Shown here in pieces: positions 36,055 to 43,468 of a stretch of 64,000 nt of DNA; position 1 is the first letter of the stretch; every line of letters begins with the position of its first letter. This DNA is from Natronorubrum halalkaliphilum (GTDB lineage: Archaea; Halobacteriota; Halobacteria; Halobacteriales; Natrialbaceae). The notes under the pieces were generated by a model, which saw only the letters and a list, made by a program, of their open reading frames with translations, was not told the DNA's origin and did not search any database. The position numbers and the translations under genes were made by a program. Where the stretch lies: NCBI RefSeq assembly GCF_009834785.1, contig NZ_WUYX01000028.1, positions 1-64,000 of the forward strand. Reading direction: 5' to 3'.

Positions 36055-36533
36055 TAGTTATCTCCCTCCTCGTCCTCGGTTACCTCTTCGACCACGATCT
36101 CGACGTCGACCTGCGGCGTGTTCCAGGCCGAGGCACGCCCCATCGCACGGGGCTTGCGACCGACCGATTCGCCGACCTTGTGAGCGGCGACGTGGACGAT
36201 TTCCATCGCCTCGCCGTCGAAGCCCTGGTGGTCTGCGTTCGCCGCAACGTTCTCGAGCAGGTCGAGGAATTCGCCCGAGACCTTCTCGGGGTACTTACCG
36301 GCGTCCCAGCCGTCGATGTCGGAACGGTGTCCGGCACCGGAATTGTGGGACTTGAACGGCACCGACTGCTCCTCGTCGATGACGTCCTGCAGGTACGCCT
36401 GAGCGTCTGCGACGGTTCGGCCCTTCAGTTCGCGGGCGACTTCCTTGCTGTGCTTGTGGCTCATGTGACGCTCCCGGAGCATCGCTTTCGCCGTGGCGTC
36501 CGGATCCGCGTCGACTGAGTAGTTGATTCCCAT
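36054..36533 (-). CDS. rpl22: Ribosomal protein uL22
   Basis: This 159-residue large-subunit protein has its loop lining the exit tunnel. It starts [19 protein letters not shown], with the archaeal motifs [20 protein letters not shown] and [20 protein letters not shown]. The end is acidic. It is encoded between uS19 (7-nt gap) and uS3. Confidence 0.96.
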   Translation of the reverse strand: MGINYSVDADPDATAKAMLRERHMSHKHSKEVARELKGRTVADAQAYLQDVIDEEQSVPFKSHNSGAGHRSDIDGWDAGKYPEKVSGEFLDLLENVAANADHQGFDGEAMEIVHVAAHKVGESVGRKPRAMGRASAWNTPQVDVEIVVEEVTEDEEGDN

Positions 36534-36540
36534 ACGATGA

Positions 36541-36963
36541 TCACTTCAGTGGGACGAACTTCGAGGATCGAGTCGCGCCGATACCGGCCTGTCCGTGTTC
36601 GACGGAGTTTCGGGTCAGCTGGAACTCGCCGAGATAGTGTCCGATCATCTCGGGCTCGACGCGGACGCGCTCGAACGACTGACCGGTGTACACTTCGAAG
36701 GTCAGCCCGACGAACTCCGGCAGGATCGGCATATCCCGCAGGTGGGTTCGGATCGGCGCGTTCGCTGTCTCTTCCTCGCCTTTCTCGCGGGCCTTTTCGA
36801 GAAGCTTCTGCTTCTCGACGGAGAGTCCGCGTTCGATACTTCGCCGCTTTCGAGCGGGCAGCAGTTCCGCGACTTCCTCGATGTCCAGATCCTGCAACTC
36901 CTCGAGCGTGTGGCCGCGGTAGGTGAACTCACCTTCACGGCCGGTTCTGTACTCCTGACTCAT
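36541..36963 (-). CDS. rps19: Ribosomal protein uS19
   Basis: This 140-residue 30S head protein has the archaeal/eukaryotic N-terminal extension ([20 protein letters not shown]), the core [20 protein letters not shown] and [20 protein letters not shown], and the C-terminal SKFVPLK. It overlaps uL2 by 4 nt. Confidence 0.96.
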   Translation of the reverse strand: MSQEYRTGREGEFTYRGHTLEELQDLDIEEVAELLPARKRRSIERGLSVEKQKLLEKAREKGEEETANAPIRTHLRDMPILPEFVGLTFEVYTGQSFERVRVEPEMIGHYLGEFQLTRNSVEHGQAGIGATRSSKFVPLK

Positions 36964-37682
36964 TTGTTTCCACCTCGGCCGGTACGGCGCGAGGAGATGT
37001 CACCGACCTTCCGTCCCGGCGGGGCGTCCCGCGAGACGGACTTCGGTTTGCCGGGGTGCTGGCGGCCGCCGCCACCGAACGGGTGGTCGACGGCGTTCAT
37101 CGCGACACCACGGACGCGAGGCCATTTCGTGCCCCGTGCTTTCATCTTGTGATACTTGTTCCCGGCCTTGACCATCGGCTTCTCCGTTCGACCGCCACCG
37201 GCGACGACGCCGATGGTGGCTCGACACTGTGGATCGAGGCGCTTGACCTCGCCACTCGGAAGCTGAATGACCGCCGCGTTGCGGTCGTGGGTGATCAGGT
37301 CCGCGTTGACACCCGACGAACGGGCGAACTTACCGCCGTCGCCAGGATTGGCTTCGACGTTACAGACCGGAACCCCTTCTGGGATCTCGCCGAGCGGCAG
37401 CGTGTTGCCCGGTTTGATCTCCGCCGAGACACCGACCTGGACCTCCTCGCCGACAGCGACGCCCTCGGGAACGAGGATGAGTCGCTGATCGCCGTCTTCG
37501 AACTCGACGGCGGCGATGGGTGCCGAGCGAGCGGGGTCGTGTTCGATATCGACGACCGTCCCGCGGACGATGTCGTCGGTTTCCTCTTTCTTGTGTTCGA
37601 GCTTCGCCTTGTATCGGTGCGACGGGGCACGGAACGTGGAGGAACCGCGACCGCGTCGTTGTCCCTGAATGCGTCGTCCCAT
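36960..37682 (-). CDS. rpl2: Ribosomal protein uL2
   Basis: This 240-residue protein is central to the peptidyl-transferase region. It starts [20 protein letters not shown] and contains [20 protein letters not shown] and the highly conserved [20 protein letters not shown] with the histidine implicated in peptide-bond formation. The length is normal for archaea. It lies 2 nt after uL23. Confidence 0.97.
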   Translation of the reverse strand: MGRRIQGQRRGRGSSTFRAPSHRYKAKLEHKKEETDDIVRGTVVDIEHDPARSAPIAAVEFEDGDQRLILVPEGVAVGEEVQVGVSAEIKPGNTLPLGEIPEGVPVCNVEANPGDGGKFARSSGVNADLITHDRNAAVIQLPSGEVKRLDPQCRATIGVVAGGGRTEKPMVKAGNKYHKMKARGTKWPRVRGVAMNAVDHPFGGGGRQHPGKPKSVSRDAPPGRKVGDISSRRTGRGGNK

Positions 37683-37684
37683 TC

Positions 37685-37939
37685 TCAGAACACCCCGATT
37701 CGCGAGGCGACTTCCTGCGCGTCGTCGTCCTCGCTCAGTTTGACGGTTGCTTTCTTTTTGCCCTTCATCGTTACCTGCGTGTTGACGTCGGCGACCGAGA
37801 CGTCGAAGCGCTGTTCGACTTCGTCGCGAATCTCGGGCTTGGTGGCGTCAGGGTTGCAAACGAACTGGAGCTTGTTCTCGAAGTCCATGTCGTTCATCGC
37901 CTTCTCCGTGACCAGTGGGTGCTCGATAAGCGAGCTCAT
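37685..37939 (-). CDS. rpl23: Ribosomal protein uL23
   Basis: This 84-residue exit-tunnel protein, a docking point for SRP and nascent-chain factors, has the archaeal form IEHPLVTEKAMNDMDFENKL with DATKPEIRDEVEQRFDVSVA. It overlaps uL4 by 4 nt. Confidence 0.96.
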   Translation of the reverse strand: MSSLIEHPLVTEKAMNDMDFENKLQFVCNPDATKPEIRDEVEQRFDVSVADVNTQVTMKGKKKATVKLSEDDDAQEVASRIGVF

Positions 37940-38688
37940 CGGTCGGCCACCTCCTCGAGTGCGCTTTCGGTCCAGACGGTCAGTCGACCCGGCTGTGCGC
38001 CAGGGGCGAGATCTTCCGCGTTAACCTCGGCTGCCGTCGTCACGTCCGCTCCAGCGAGGTTCCGGGCCGCTCGGGATGGGCCGGTCTCGCTCGAGGTGAC
38101 GAAGAGAATCGACGTCGGCGTCTTGTACTTCCGGCCACGGGTTTTCCCCTGACCAGCACGGACGCTTCGACCCTCGTCTGCGCGTTCGATGTCGTCCGCG
38201 AGGCCGGCTGCCTCAAGGAACTCGACGACCTCCTGGGTCTTCACGAGGTCTTCGAACTCGTCGGTGACGACGACGGGAATCTCGATATCGTCGTCGAACT
38301 GGTGGCCGCGGTCGGCGACCAGTTCGGCGTCGGTCGTCGCAGCAATCGCGCTGCGGACGGCCAGTTTCTTTGCTTTCGTGTTGATCGATTCGGACTGGTC
38401 CTTCTCGGCTTTCGGCGGGTGTGCCTTTCGTCCCTTGACGGTCTGGGGGACGCGGCGACCGCGTCCTTCCTGTCGTGGAACGTGGGCCATACCTCGGCCA
38501 CTACCGAACGATTCGGCCGGCGTTCGAAGGCCGGCGAACTCGTCGGCGCCGTAGTCCTGTTTTCGGTTTGCCTGTGCGGCGCGGACGGCGCGACCGATCA
38601 GATCCGGGCGGTACGTGGTCTCGAAGACCGCCGGAAGATCGACCGAGCCCGCGTCCGAGCCATCCAGGTTTCGTACTGTTGCGTCCAT
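37936..38688 (-). CDS. rpl4: Ribosomal protein uL4
   Basis: This 250-residue protein opens MDATVRNLDGSDAGSVDLP. The tunnel-constriction loop region is SFGSGRGMAHVPRQEGRGRR, followed by VKGRKAHPPKAEKDQSESIN, and the C-terminal domain lies near RGRKYKTPTSILFVTS. It is the archaeal form and lies 3 nt after uL3. Confidence 0.96.
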   Translation of the reverse strand: MDATVRNLDGSDAGSVDLPAVFETTYRPDLIGRAVRAAQANRKQDYGADEFAGLRTPAESFGSGRGMAHVPRQEGRGRRVPQTVKGRKAHPPKAEKDQSESINTKAKKLAVRSAIAATTDAELVADRGHQFDDDIEIPVVVTDEFEDLVKTQEVVEFLEAAGLADDIERADEGRSVRAGQGKTRGRKYKTPTSILFVTSSETGPSRAARNLAGADVTTAAEVNAEDLAPGAQPGRLTVWTESALEEVADR

Positions 38689-38691
38689 GTG

Positions 38692-39714
38692 TTATCCCTG
38701 GTTGGATGCGGTGGAGACGTAGCGCACCTCGGGATCGAGGCGCGGCTGGTCTCCGGGTCGGATCGCCGGGCGGAAGCGTACGAGACGCTTCTGTGGCCCG
38801 GGGAGCGAGCCCTTAATCAGCGCGTGCGGTCCGTCGACTTCGCCGTAGTTGACGAAGCCGCCATCGACCGTCGCGTCTGCGCCCTCGCCGATGTCGACGA
38901 GGCGCTTGTTCAGTTCCGTTCGCTGATGGTAGCCCATCTGTCCCTGCTGTGGGACCGTCGAGCGAACACGGGACGGGTTCCAGGGGCCGAGGTTGCCGAT
39001 GCGGCGACGCCAGCCCTGCCGGGCGTGTTTGCCCTTGCGTTTCTGGACGCCCCATCGCTTGACGGGACCCTGGGTCCCTTTCCCTTTCGTGACGCCGCTT
39101 GCGTCGACGTACTCGCCGGCGCGGAACACGTCGTTCATGACGTGTTCGCCGCCGCCGTCCTCGAGCAGTTCGAGGGCGAAGTCGACGCGGTCCTGTACGG
39201 AGCCGCCGCCGACTCGAGTCTCCATCACGTCGGGTTTCTTCTTCGGGACCGACTGGATGGATCCGGGAACCGTGTGCGTGATGACGCGTACGTCGTCGAC
39301 GCGCCCCTCCTCGAGGAGGCCGCGGAGCTCGTCCGCGGCGGCGTCGGTGTCGTAGTCGTCACCGGGAAGGTCGAGAACGCGATCGAGTTCGGGAACGAAC
39401 TCGTCGGTCCAGACCTCGGTTATCGGCTTCATACCATACGGCGTGTCTTCGTACGCTCGCAGAGCAACGGCGCGCATTGGCGGCGTCTCCACGATCGTCA
39501 CGGGGACGGTCTCTTCCATCCCCTCGGTCGGCGAGTTCGCTTGGTCGTCGACCATGACAACGTGGGTCATGCCGGCCTTGTAGCCCGCGAAACCCTGGAG
39601 CGTCGGCTGTCCGTCGTCGTCCGGCCACGAGTTAAAGCGTGGGACCTCGCTGGTCGCACGCTTTCGTGGGCCGAACCCGAGTGAGCCTTTGCGTGGTGAA
39701 TTTGCTTGTGGCAT
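38692..39714 (-). CDS. rpl3: Ribosomal protein uL3
   Basis: This 340-residue archaeal/eukaryotic-type uL3 starts MPQANSPRKGSLGFGPRKRA. It includes FAGYKAGMTHVVMVDDQANS, GVTKGKGTQGPVKRWGVQKR, and the tip segment WRRRIGNLGPWNPSRVRSTV near the peptidyl-transferase centre. It follows the SPOUT-methyltransferase gene by 4 nt and is the first ribosomal protein of the superoperon. Confidence 0.97.
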   Translation of the reverse strand: MPQANSPRKGSLGFGPRKRATSEVPRFNSWPDDDGQPTLQGFAGYKAGMTHVVMVDDQANSPTEGMEETVPVTIVETPPMRAVALRAYEDTPYGMKPITEVWTDEFVPELDRVLDLPGDDYDTDAAADELRGLLEEGRVDDVRVITHTVPGSIQSVPKKKPDVMETRVGGGSVQDRVDFALELLEDGGGEHVMNDVFRAGEYVDASGVTKGKGTQGPVKRWGVQKRKGKHARQGWRRRIGNLGPWNPSRVRSTVPQQGQMGYHQRTELNKRLVDIGEGADATVDGGFVNYGEVDGPHALIKGSLPGPQKRLVRFRPAIRPGDQPRLDPEVRYVSTASNQG

Positions 39715-39718
39715 TCTA

Positions 39719-40591
39719 TCACTCTCTCAGTGAGAGGGGAGCGAGGGAAGCGAACAGAGCTTCCTCCGTTCGCACGACCTCGCTTCCCTGATCCGGAACC
39801 GTGTTTAGCCAGAGGTCGAACCCCGGATCGGCTGTGGGTTCGACTCCGTCATCCTCGTCGCCTGGTCCGTACGCAGCGGCGACAGCGGATGCCTCGATTC
39901 CGAGGATATCCGGCAGCCCTCTGTCGGGCGCGCCGAACGCGACGGTCATCCCGTCTCGCTCAGTGCGTCCGGCCAGCGTCTCGAGCCGCCCGACGGTGAG
40001 ATGTTCACCGAATCGGGAGGCTGCAATACAGACGCCGGCGTCCTCACGGCCGAGAGCTGTCGAAAGGTCCGTCCACTCGACGGCAAGCCCCGGGAGGGGC
40101 TCGTCGACGAGCTTCGCTCGGACCGGTCGTCGCGAAGAGATCCTGACGGTCACGCGCTCCCCCTCCTCGACCGCCATTTTCGGCGGTACGTTGAGGGAGA
40201 TCGGGTGTTGCAAGCCGCAATTGACCCGGACGCGCCCTTCAGGTCCGACCTCGGTCACGATCCCTTGTCTTGACGACCCCGAACCGTTCGATTCGGAGCC
40301 GGTCTGTGACATGGCGCGGAGCGGTGGCAGGATGCCCGCATACTCCAGTTCGTCCCGCATCCCCCACGCCTCGTTGCGGAGGTATGGGGGCGTTGCGGCG
40401 TATTCCAAGACGGTTTGGACGAACCCGCCGTCGAATCGCCCGTGTTCGCCATCCCGGTCGGGATAGACGATGAGGCGGTCCGCCCGGAACACGGTCACCG
40501 CACGGGCGACGTATCCGAGCTTCCGAGTTGCCTCGCGTTTGTCTTCGGCTTCACGGGTGAGCGACGACGGGACGAGTACGCTGACGGTCAT
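39719..40591 (-). CDS. Putative SPOUT-family RNA methyltransferase (DUF171-type)
   Basis: This 290-residue protein is of the archaeal/eukaryotic SPOUT class (RNA uridine N3-methyltransferase-like, also called DUF171), often first in the archaeal L3 operon. Visible features are an N-terminal Rossmann-like part (VSVLVPSSLTREAEDKREAT), an inserted OB-like segment (about residues 110-165, EGRVRVNCGLQHPISLNVPP), and the C-terminal knot-type part with VAFGAPDRGLPDILGIEA and DLWLNTVPDQGSEVVRTEEA. The substrate is probably rRNA, by analogy with its ribosomal neighbours. A TATA-like box lies about 60 nt upstream. Confidence 0.85.
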   Translation of the reverse strand: MTVSVLVPSSLTREAEDKREATRKLGYVARAVTVFRADRLIVYPDRDGEHGRFDGGFVQTVLEYAATPPYLRNEAWGMRDELEYAGILPPLRAMSQTGSESNGSGSSRQGIVTEVGPEGRVRVNCGLQHPISLNVPPKMAVEEGERVTVRISSRRPVRAKLVDEPLPGLAVEWTDLSTALGREDAGVCIAASRFGEHLTVGRLETLAGRTERDGMTVAFGAPDRGLPDILGIEASAVAAAYGPGDEDDGVEPTADPGFDLWLNTVPDQGSEVVRTEEALFASLAPLSLRE

Positions 40592-40645
40592 GCCGAAACG
40601 CTTCGGCGCCGCGTCACTAGACTGTAGCGATGTGTTGCGGATAGG

Positions 40646-40655
40646 TTCTTAAAAG
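40646..40655 (-). promoter_or_regulatory. TATA-like box of the ribosomal superoperon
   Basis: On the minus strand the sequence is cttttaagaa, about 60 nt before the ATG at 40591. It is the only clear AT-rich box before the operon and would give a leader of roughly 30 nt. Confidence 0.5.
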
Positions 40656-40770
40656 GGTAGCGGATTCGATTCCGGCTGTGACGCTCTCACACCCCAAAAT
40701 TCGTGTGTTACAGCCACACACTCACTCGAGGTAACTGGTCACGTTCCTGTAGCGGGTGAAAACGCACAAC

Positions 40771-40846
40771 TGTGCCGACGAAAGTCGGCATCCACAGCGA
40801 CAAAAGGGCCAGAGGACGGCATGTCGCGGCATGCCTATGACGGCCC
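40771..40846. ncRNA. Candidate structured RNA, two hairpins
   Basis: Plus-strand reading shows GCCGAC-GAAA-GTCGGC, a 6-bp stem with a GNRA tetraloop, extended by CTGTG/CACAG. A second nested hairpin follows, with outer GGGCC/GGCCC and inner GGCATG/CATGCC. On the minus strand the second hairpin is followed by TTTT. The two stems could be an sRNA, a leader or a terminator. No H/ACA or C/D box assignment is secure. Confidence 0.3.
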
Positions 40847-40857
40847 GATTCGCAACG

Positions 40858-40865
40858 CTTATACA
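40858..40865 (+). promoter_or_regulatory. TATA-like box of tRNA-Gly
   Basis: CTTATACA is centred about 36 nt before the tRNA 5' end, consistent with a short 5' leader removed by RNase P. Confidence 0.45.
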
Positions 40866-40896
40866 TCCCTCGGGCAGTAGGTATGAGTGCAGCAGG

Positions 40897-40967
40897 GCGC
40901 TGGTAGTGTAGTGGTATCACGTGACCTTGCCATGGTCACAACCTGGGTTCAAATCCCAGCCAGCGCA
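40897..40967 (+). tRNA. tRNA-Gly (anticodon GCC)
   Basis: The sequence folds as a full cloverleaf. The acceptor GCGCUGG pairs with CCAGCGC, the anticodon stem GUGACC/GGUCAC encloses UUGCCAU (anticodon GCC), and the T arm is CUGGG-UUCAAAU-CCCAG with discriminator A. It reads GGC and GGU. CCA is not encoded and no intron is seen. The 620 bases after its 3' end are gene-free and hold a T-arm-like inverted repeat. Confidence 0.95.
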
Positions 40968-41093
40968 TTTCTCTTTCGAACAAACTCCTGAGCGACAGAA
41001 ATCGTTCGTGGATTTGAACCACGGAAATCCGAGCGACGATACGAGTAGAGATCGTTCTCGAGGAGTGGTTCAAGTCCAAGCTATCGTGAAGTA

Positions 41094-41114
41094 CCTCGGG
41101 GTCAAGCCCCGAGG
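41094..41114 (+). repeat. Perfect hairpin CCTCGGGG/CCCCGAGG
   Basis: CCTCGGGG, loop TCAAG, then CCCCGAGG give an 8-bp GC-rich stem. Similar hairpins occur at the 3' end of IS200/IS605-family TnpB elements in haloarchaea, but no tnpB coding sequence is present. It may also act as a terminator. Confidence 0.45.
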
Positions 41115-41203
41115 CACTCTCGCTGTATCTCGGTAGACATTGGAGAAACAAGCCCTGAGTCAACGGAGAGTGAGAACCGCAGAACGCGATCGATGTAGCA
41201 ATC

Positions 41204-41220
41204 GTTTCAGTTGCTACTAT
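41204..41220 (+). repeat. Copy 2 of the GTTNCAGNNGSTACTAT intergenic motif
   Basis: The sequence GTTTCAGTTGCTACTAT lies in the gene-free stretch after tRNA-Gly. It is preceded by GTAGCAATC, which can pair with GTTGCTAC inside the motif. Confidence 0.5.
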
Positions 41221-41537
41221 CGCACGTTTTTCGATGTAGATCAGCGCTACCGCCAGCAGTAATCCGTTGCTCCGTCGTGTTGATTCTGGGTAACCAGATC
41301 ATAAGTCGGATTTTAGGCAGTAGTACACGCGCGTACGCGAGCACAGATTTAATTAGATCTTAGCCACGGTTCTGATCGGTGACTGACGGTAACCAGCTGT
41401 TGCAAAAGGGGTAGACGCTGTCCGGATCGGTACCGATCACCCCAGCTGGATTTCAATCCGCAGACACAATATCCATATATGAACTATTATTCGATGTTTT
41501 CCGTCACAATACGCAACTGATACTGCCTGCGATTGGC

Positions 41538-41545
41538 TTTTATAG
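41538..41545 (+). promoter_or_regulatory. TATA-like box of the HalOD1 gene
   Basis: TTTTATAG is centred about 50 nt before ATG 41592, giving a predicted leader of about 25 nt. Confidence 0.45.
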
Positions 41546-41591
41546 TCCGAGGCGCTACGAGTCAATGGACGATTGAACCGCTGAGATATCA

Positions 41592-41939
41592 ATGCAAACG
41601 GAAATCCCTACCTCCGACGAGACGAACGAACCCCGCTACGACCAGACCAACGATCGATACGTCTTCCACCACGACAGCGAGGGTACGGCGACGATCACGA
41701 CGACGATCGTCCACGCGATCGCGTCGATCGCGGAGACCGACGTGTCTCAGGGCGAGTTTTCCCTCTACGACAGCGTCGATCCGGACGCGCTCGATCGACT
41801 CTTCCGACAGAAGGCGGACGGCACCGAACGCAGCGGCGGTCACGTCGCCTTCACCGCACTCGAGCACGAGGTGTACGTCTACGCTAACGGCGACATCATC
41901 GTCTACCCACCGGCGAAAGCTGACACGCCATCGAACTAA
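41592..41939 (+). CDS. HalOD1 output-domain protein
   Basis: This 115-residue acidic protein consists almost wholly of one HalOD1 domain (about residues 30-105). It has an early VVHAIASI-like helix, the SLYDSVDPDALDRLFRQKAD motif typical of the domain, and a final strand VYVYANGDIIVYP. In haloarchaea these proteins are thought to be signalling outputs; no sensor domain is fused here. No operon partner is adjacent. Confidence 0.8.
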   Translation: MQTEIPTSDETNEPRYDQTNDRYVFHHDSEGTATITTTIVHAIASIAETDVSQGEFSLYDSVDPDALDRLFRQKADGTERSGGHVAFTALEHEVYVYANGDIIVYPPAKADTPSN

Positions 41940-42070
41940 GTGGGTGACGAACCGGTTTCTCCCCGACTGCGATGTCTCCGATCGTCGTCACCCCACCCCG
42001 GACCCCTAACCGCCACCTTTTCTGAACGCACCCGGACCACTGGACAGCCACGCGACTCGCATGGAACGGG

Positions 42071-42078
42071 TTTAGAAC
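42071..42078 (+). promoter_or_regulatory. TATA-like box before the thiamine-binding protein gene
   Basis: The sequence tttagaac is centred 28 nt before ATG 42102, so the transcript is predicted to be leaderless. Confidence 0.45.
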
Positions 42079-42101
42079 CCTCCCCGCCGACAGTGGCACG
42101 T

Positions 42102-42416
42102 ATGACGGTGATCGCACTACTGAGCGTCGCTCCGGTCGTCGAGGACAGCATGTCGGACGAGATCGCAAAAGCCGTCGATGCCCTCGAGGAGTACGACGTC
42201 GAGTACGAGACGAATCCGATGGGGACGGTGATCGAAACCGACGAGATCGACGAACTGTTCGCGGCCGCACAGGCGGCCCACGAAGCGGTCGACGGCGATC
42301 GGGTAAGCACGGTGTTGAAGATCGACGACAAGCGATCCCGGGAGACGTCCGCGGCGGAGAAAGTCGAAGCCGTGGAGGAACATCTCGGCCGTCCGGCGAC
42401 GAATCGCGAAGAGTAA
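42102..42416 (+). CDS. MTH1187-family thiamine-binding protein (DUF77)
   Basis: This 104-residue ferredoxin-like protein of the MTH1187/YkoF-like family is thought to bind thiamine or related pyrimidines as a tetramer. Hallmarks are MTVIALLSVAPVVEDSMSDE, the middle YEVEYETNPMGTVIE-type segment (YDVEYETNPMGTVIETDEID), and the C-terminal VSTVLKIDDKRSRETSAAEK. The in-frame sequence upstream of ATG 42102 is not protein-like, and the TATA spacing supports this start. Genes of this family often accompany thiamine or co-metabolism genes; none are adjacent here. Confidence 0.85.
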   Translation: MTVIALLSVAPVVEDSMSDEIAKAVDALEEYDVEYETNPMGTVIETDEIDELFAAAQAAHEAVDGDRVSTVLKIDDKRSRETSAAEKVEAVEEHLGRPATNREE

Positions 42417-42462
42417 CAGCGCCGGAAGTGAGACTCGAATCGAGCCCTCGAGTACCGAGAGA

Positions 42463-42906
42463 CTACGCTGGAACGACTTTGACCGGCCGATCGGTGTCGA
42501 GGATGACGGACTGGGCAACGCTCCCGAAGAGGACTTTGCCGACCGGCGACTGCCGACGGGCGCCGACGACGAGTTCGTCGACGTCGAACTGCTCGGCGAT
42601 GTCGACGATAGCGGCCGCAGGATTGCCGGTCGCGGAGTGGACGGTGGTGTCGACACCGGCTGCCGTCAGTTCGTCCGCGGCGAGCGAGACCGTCTCGGCG
42701 AGGTCGTCGATTGCTTCGGCGTCGAGGTCGCTGTTGATCTTGCCGATCTGGACCCCCTCGTCACTGTCCGCAAACTCGAGTTCCGACTGGACGTGCAACA
42801 GTTCGACCTGGATACTGTCGGCCGCTTTCGGAAGGTCGAGGACGGCTTCGACCTGAGCGGTCACCCGCGCTTCCTCCGCATCGACCGGGACGAGTACTGT
42901 GTACAT
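42463..42906 (-). CDS. Universal stress protein (UspA family)
   Basis: This 147-residue single-domain Usp protein starts MYTVLVPVDAEEARVTAQVE. The ATP-binding signature is GARRQSPVGKVLFGSVAQSV (a G-x2-G-x9-G-(S/T) pattern). It is convergent with the thiamine-binding gene, 46 nt apart. It is probably a nucleotide-binding stress regulator or chaperone-like factor; its partner is unknown. Confidence 0.85.
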   Translation of the reverse strand: MYTVLVPVDAEEARVTAQVEAVLDLPKAADSIQVELLHVQSELEFADSDEGVQIGKINSDLDAEAIDDLAETVSLAADELTAAGVDTTVHSATGNPAAAIVDIAEQFDVDELVVGARRQSPVGKVLFGSVAQSVILDTDRPVKVVPA

Positions 42907-43011
42907 GGTGAACCGAACAGCGCGACATCATATCAAACCACCCATCGAAACCCGCCGCCGTAGAACCACCGAGGGCGGAAGACTCACTGTTCCCGAGAGA
43001 CAGATTCAGGT

Positions 43012-43221
43012 ATGGAACAGACGACACTCGACGTGTCCGGAATGGCCTGTGACGGCTGTGAATCGACCGTGATCGAAGCGCTCGAAGCACTCGAGGGCGT
43101 TTCCTCCGTAACGGCGAACCACGAGGTCGGCGAGGTCCGCGTCGAACACGACGAGACGGCCGTCGACGAGACGACGATCAGCGGGACGATCGAGGACGCC
43201 GGATACGAAGTACCGGCCTGA
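43012..43221 (+). CDS. Heavy-metal-associated (CopZ-like) chaperone
   Basis: This 69-residue HMA domain (ferredoxin-like fold) has the metal-binding motif GMACDGC at residues 10-16, followed by VIEALEALEGVSSVTANHE and the final GTIEDAGYEVPA. It is likely a cytoplasmic Cu(I) carrier handing metal to a P-type ATPase that is not in this window. The stop codon is the first base set of an 80-bp palindrome (43221-43300) that may end its transcript. Confidence 0.88.
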   Translation: MEQTTLDVSGMACDGCESTVIEALEALEGVSSVTANHEVGEVRVEHDETAVDETTISGTIEDAGYEVPA

Positions 43222-43300
43222 TACGGTTTACTGTAGTTAATTACCGCCGATCGCGACTCCGTTCTGGCGATCGGCGGTAACTAGTTACAGCAATCCGTAT
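43221..43300. repeat. 80-bp near-perfect palindrome
   Basis: Two 34-nt arms (43221-43254 and 43267-43300) flank a 12-nt loop. The right arm reads GCGATCGGCGGTAACTAGTT followed by ACAGCAATCCGTAT, and the left arm is its reverse complement with only about 5-6 mismatches. The core CCGCCGATCGC/GCGATCGGCGG is perfect. It shares GTAASTAGTTACAG with the 49.5-kb element. It could be a REP- or MITE-like repeat, a bidirectional terminator, or both. Confidence 0.75.
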
Positions 43301-43440
43301 GAGACGGTCCGTCGTCCGATCTGCCGATGGATCCGCGACTCGCCGTACCGATAACCGGAACCGACTGGTAGCAGTCCGTCTGGCCGGCGGCTGGAACGGA
43401 CACGTCGGACCACGAGTCCAGATCACGAACTAACAAACTG

Positions 43441-43448
43441 TTTTACGG
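43441..43448 (+). promoter_or_regulatory. TATA-like box of mch
   Basis: TTTTACGG is centred 25 nt before ATG 43469, implying a leaderless transcript. Confidence 0.45.
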
Positions 43449-43468
43449 CGGAGAGCGAACCCGTTGCT

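Larger units (their letters stand above)
40592..40896. other. Intergenic region with possible structured RNA
   Basis: These 305 bases separate the superoperon start from tRNA-Gly. Besides promoters they contain two consecutive hairpins at about 40771-40846 (described separately). A minus-strand frame crosses part of the region but lacks ribosomal signals. Confidence 0.4.
40968..41591. other. Gene-free stretch after tRNA-Gly
   Basis: No coding region is supported. The stretch holds a T-arm-like inverted pair (about 41008-41022 and 41075-41089), a perfect hairpin (41094-41114), one copy of the 17-nt intergenic motif (41204-41220), an AT-rich block (41285-41360) and the promoter of the following HalOD1 gene. 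It is plausibly the scar of an element once integrated at the tRNA. Confidence 0.4.

Noticed and set aside
40708-40920. 70-codon minus-strand frame upstream of the superoperon
   Set aside because: It runs antisense through tRNA-Gly's 5' part and the hairpin pair, and is Cys/Arg/His-rich rather than acidic.
41094-41114. Assignment of the hairpin to a TnpB element
   Set aside because: No TnpB or TnpA coding sequence is nearby, so only the hairpin itself is reported.
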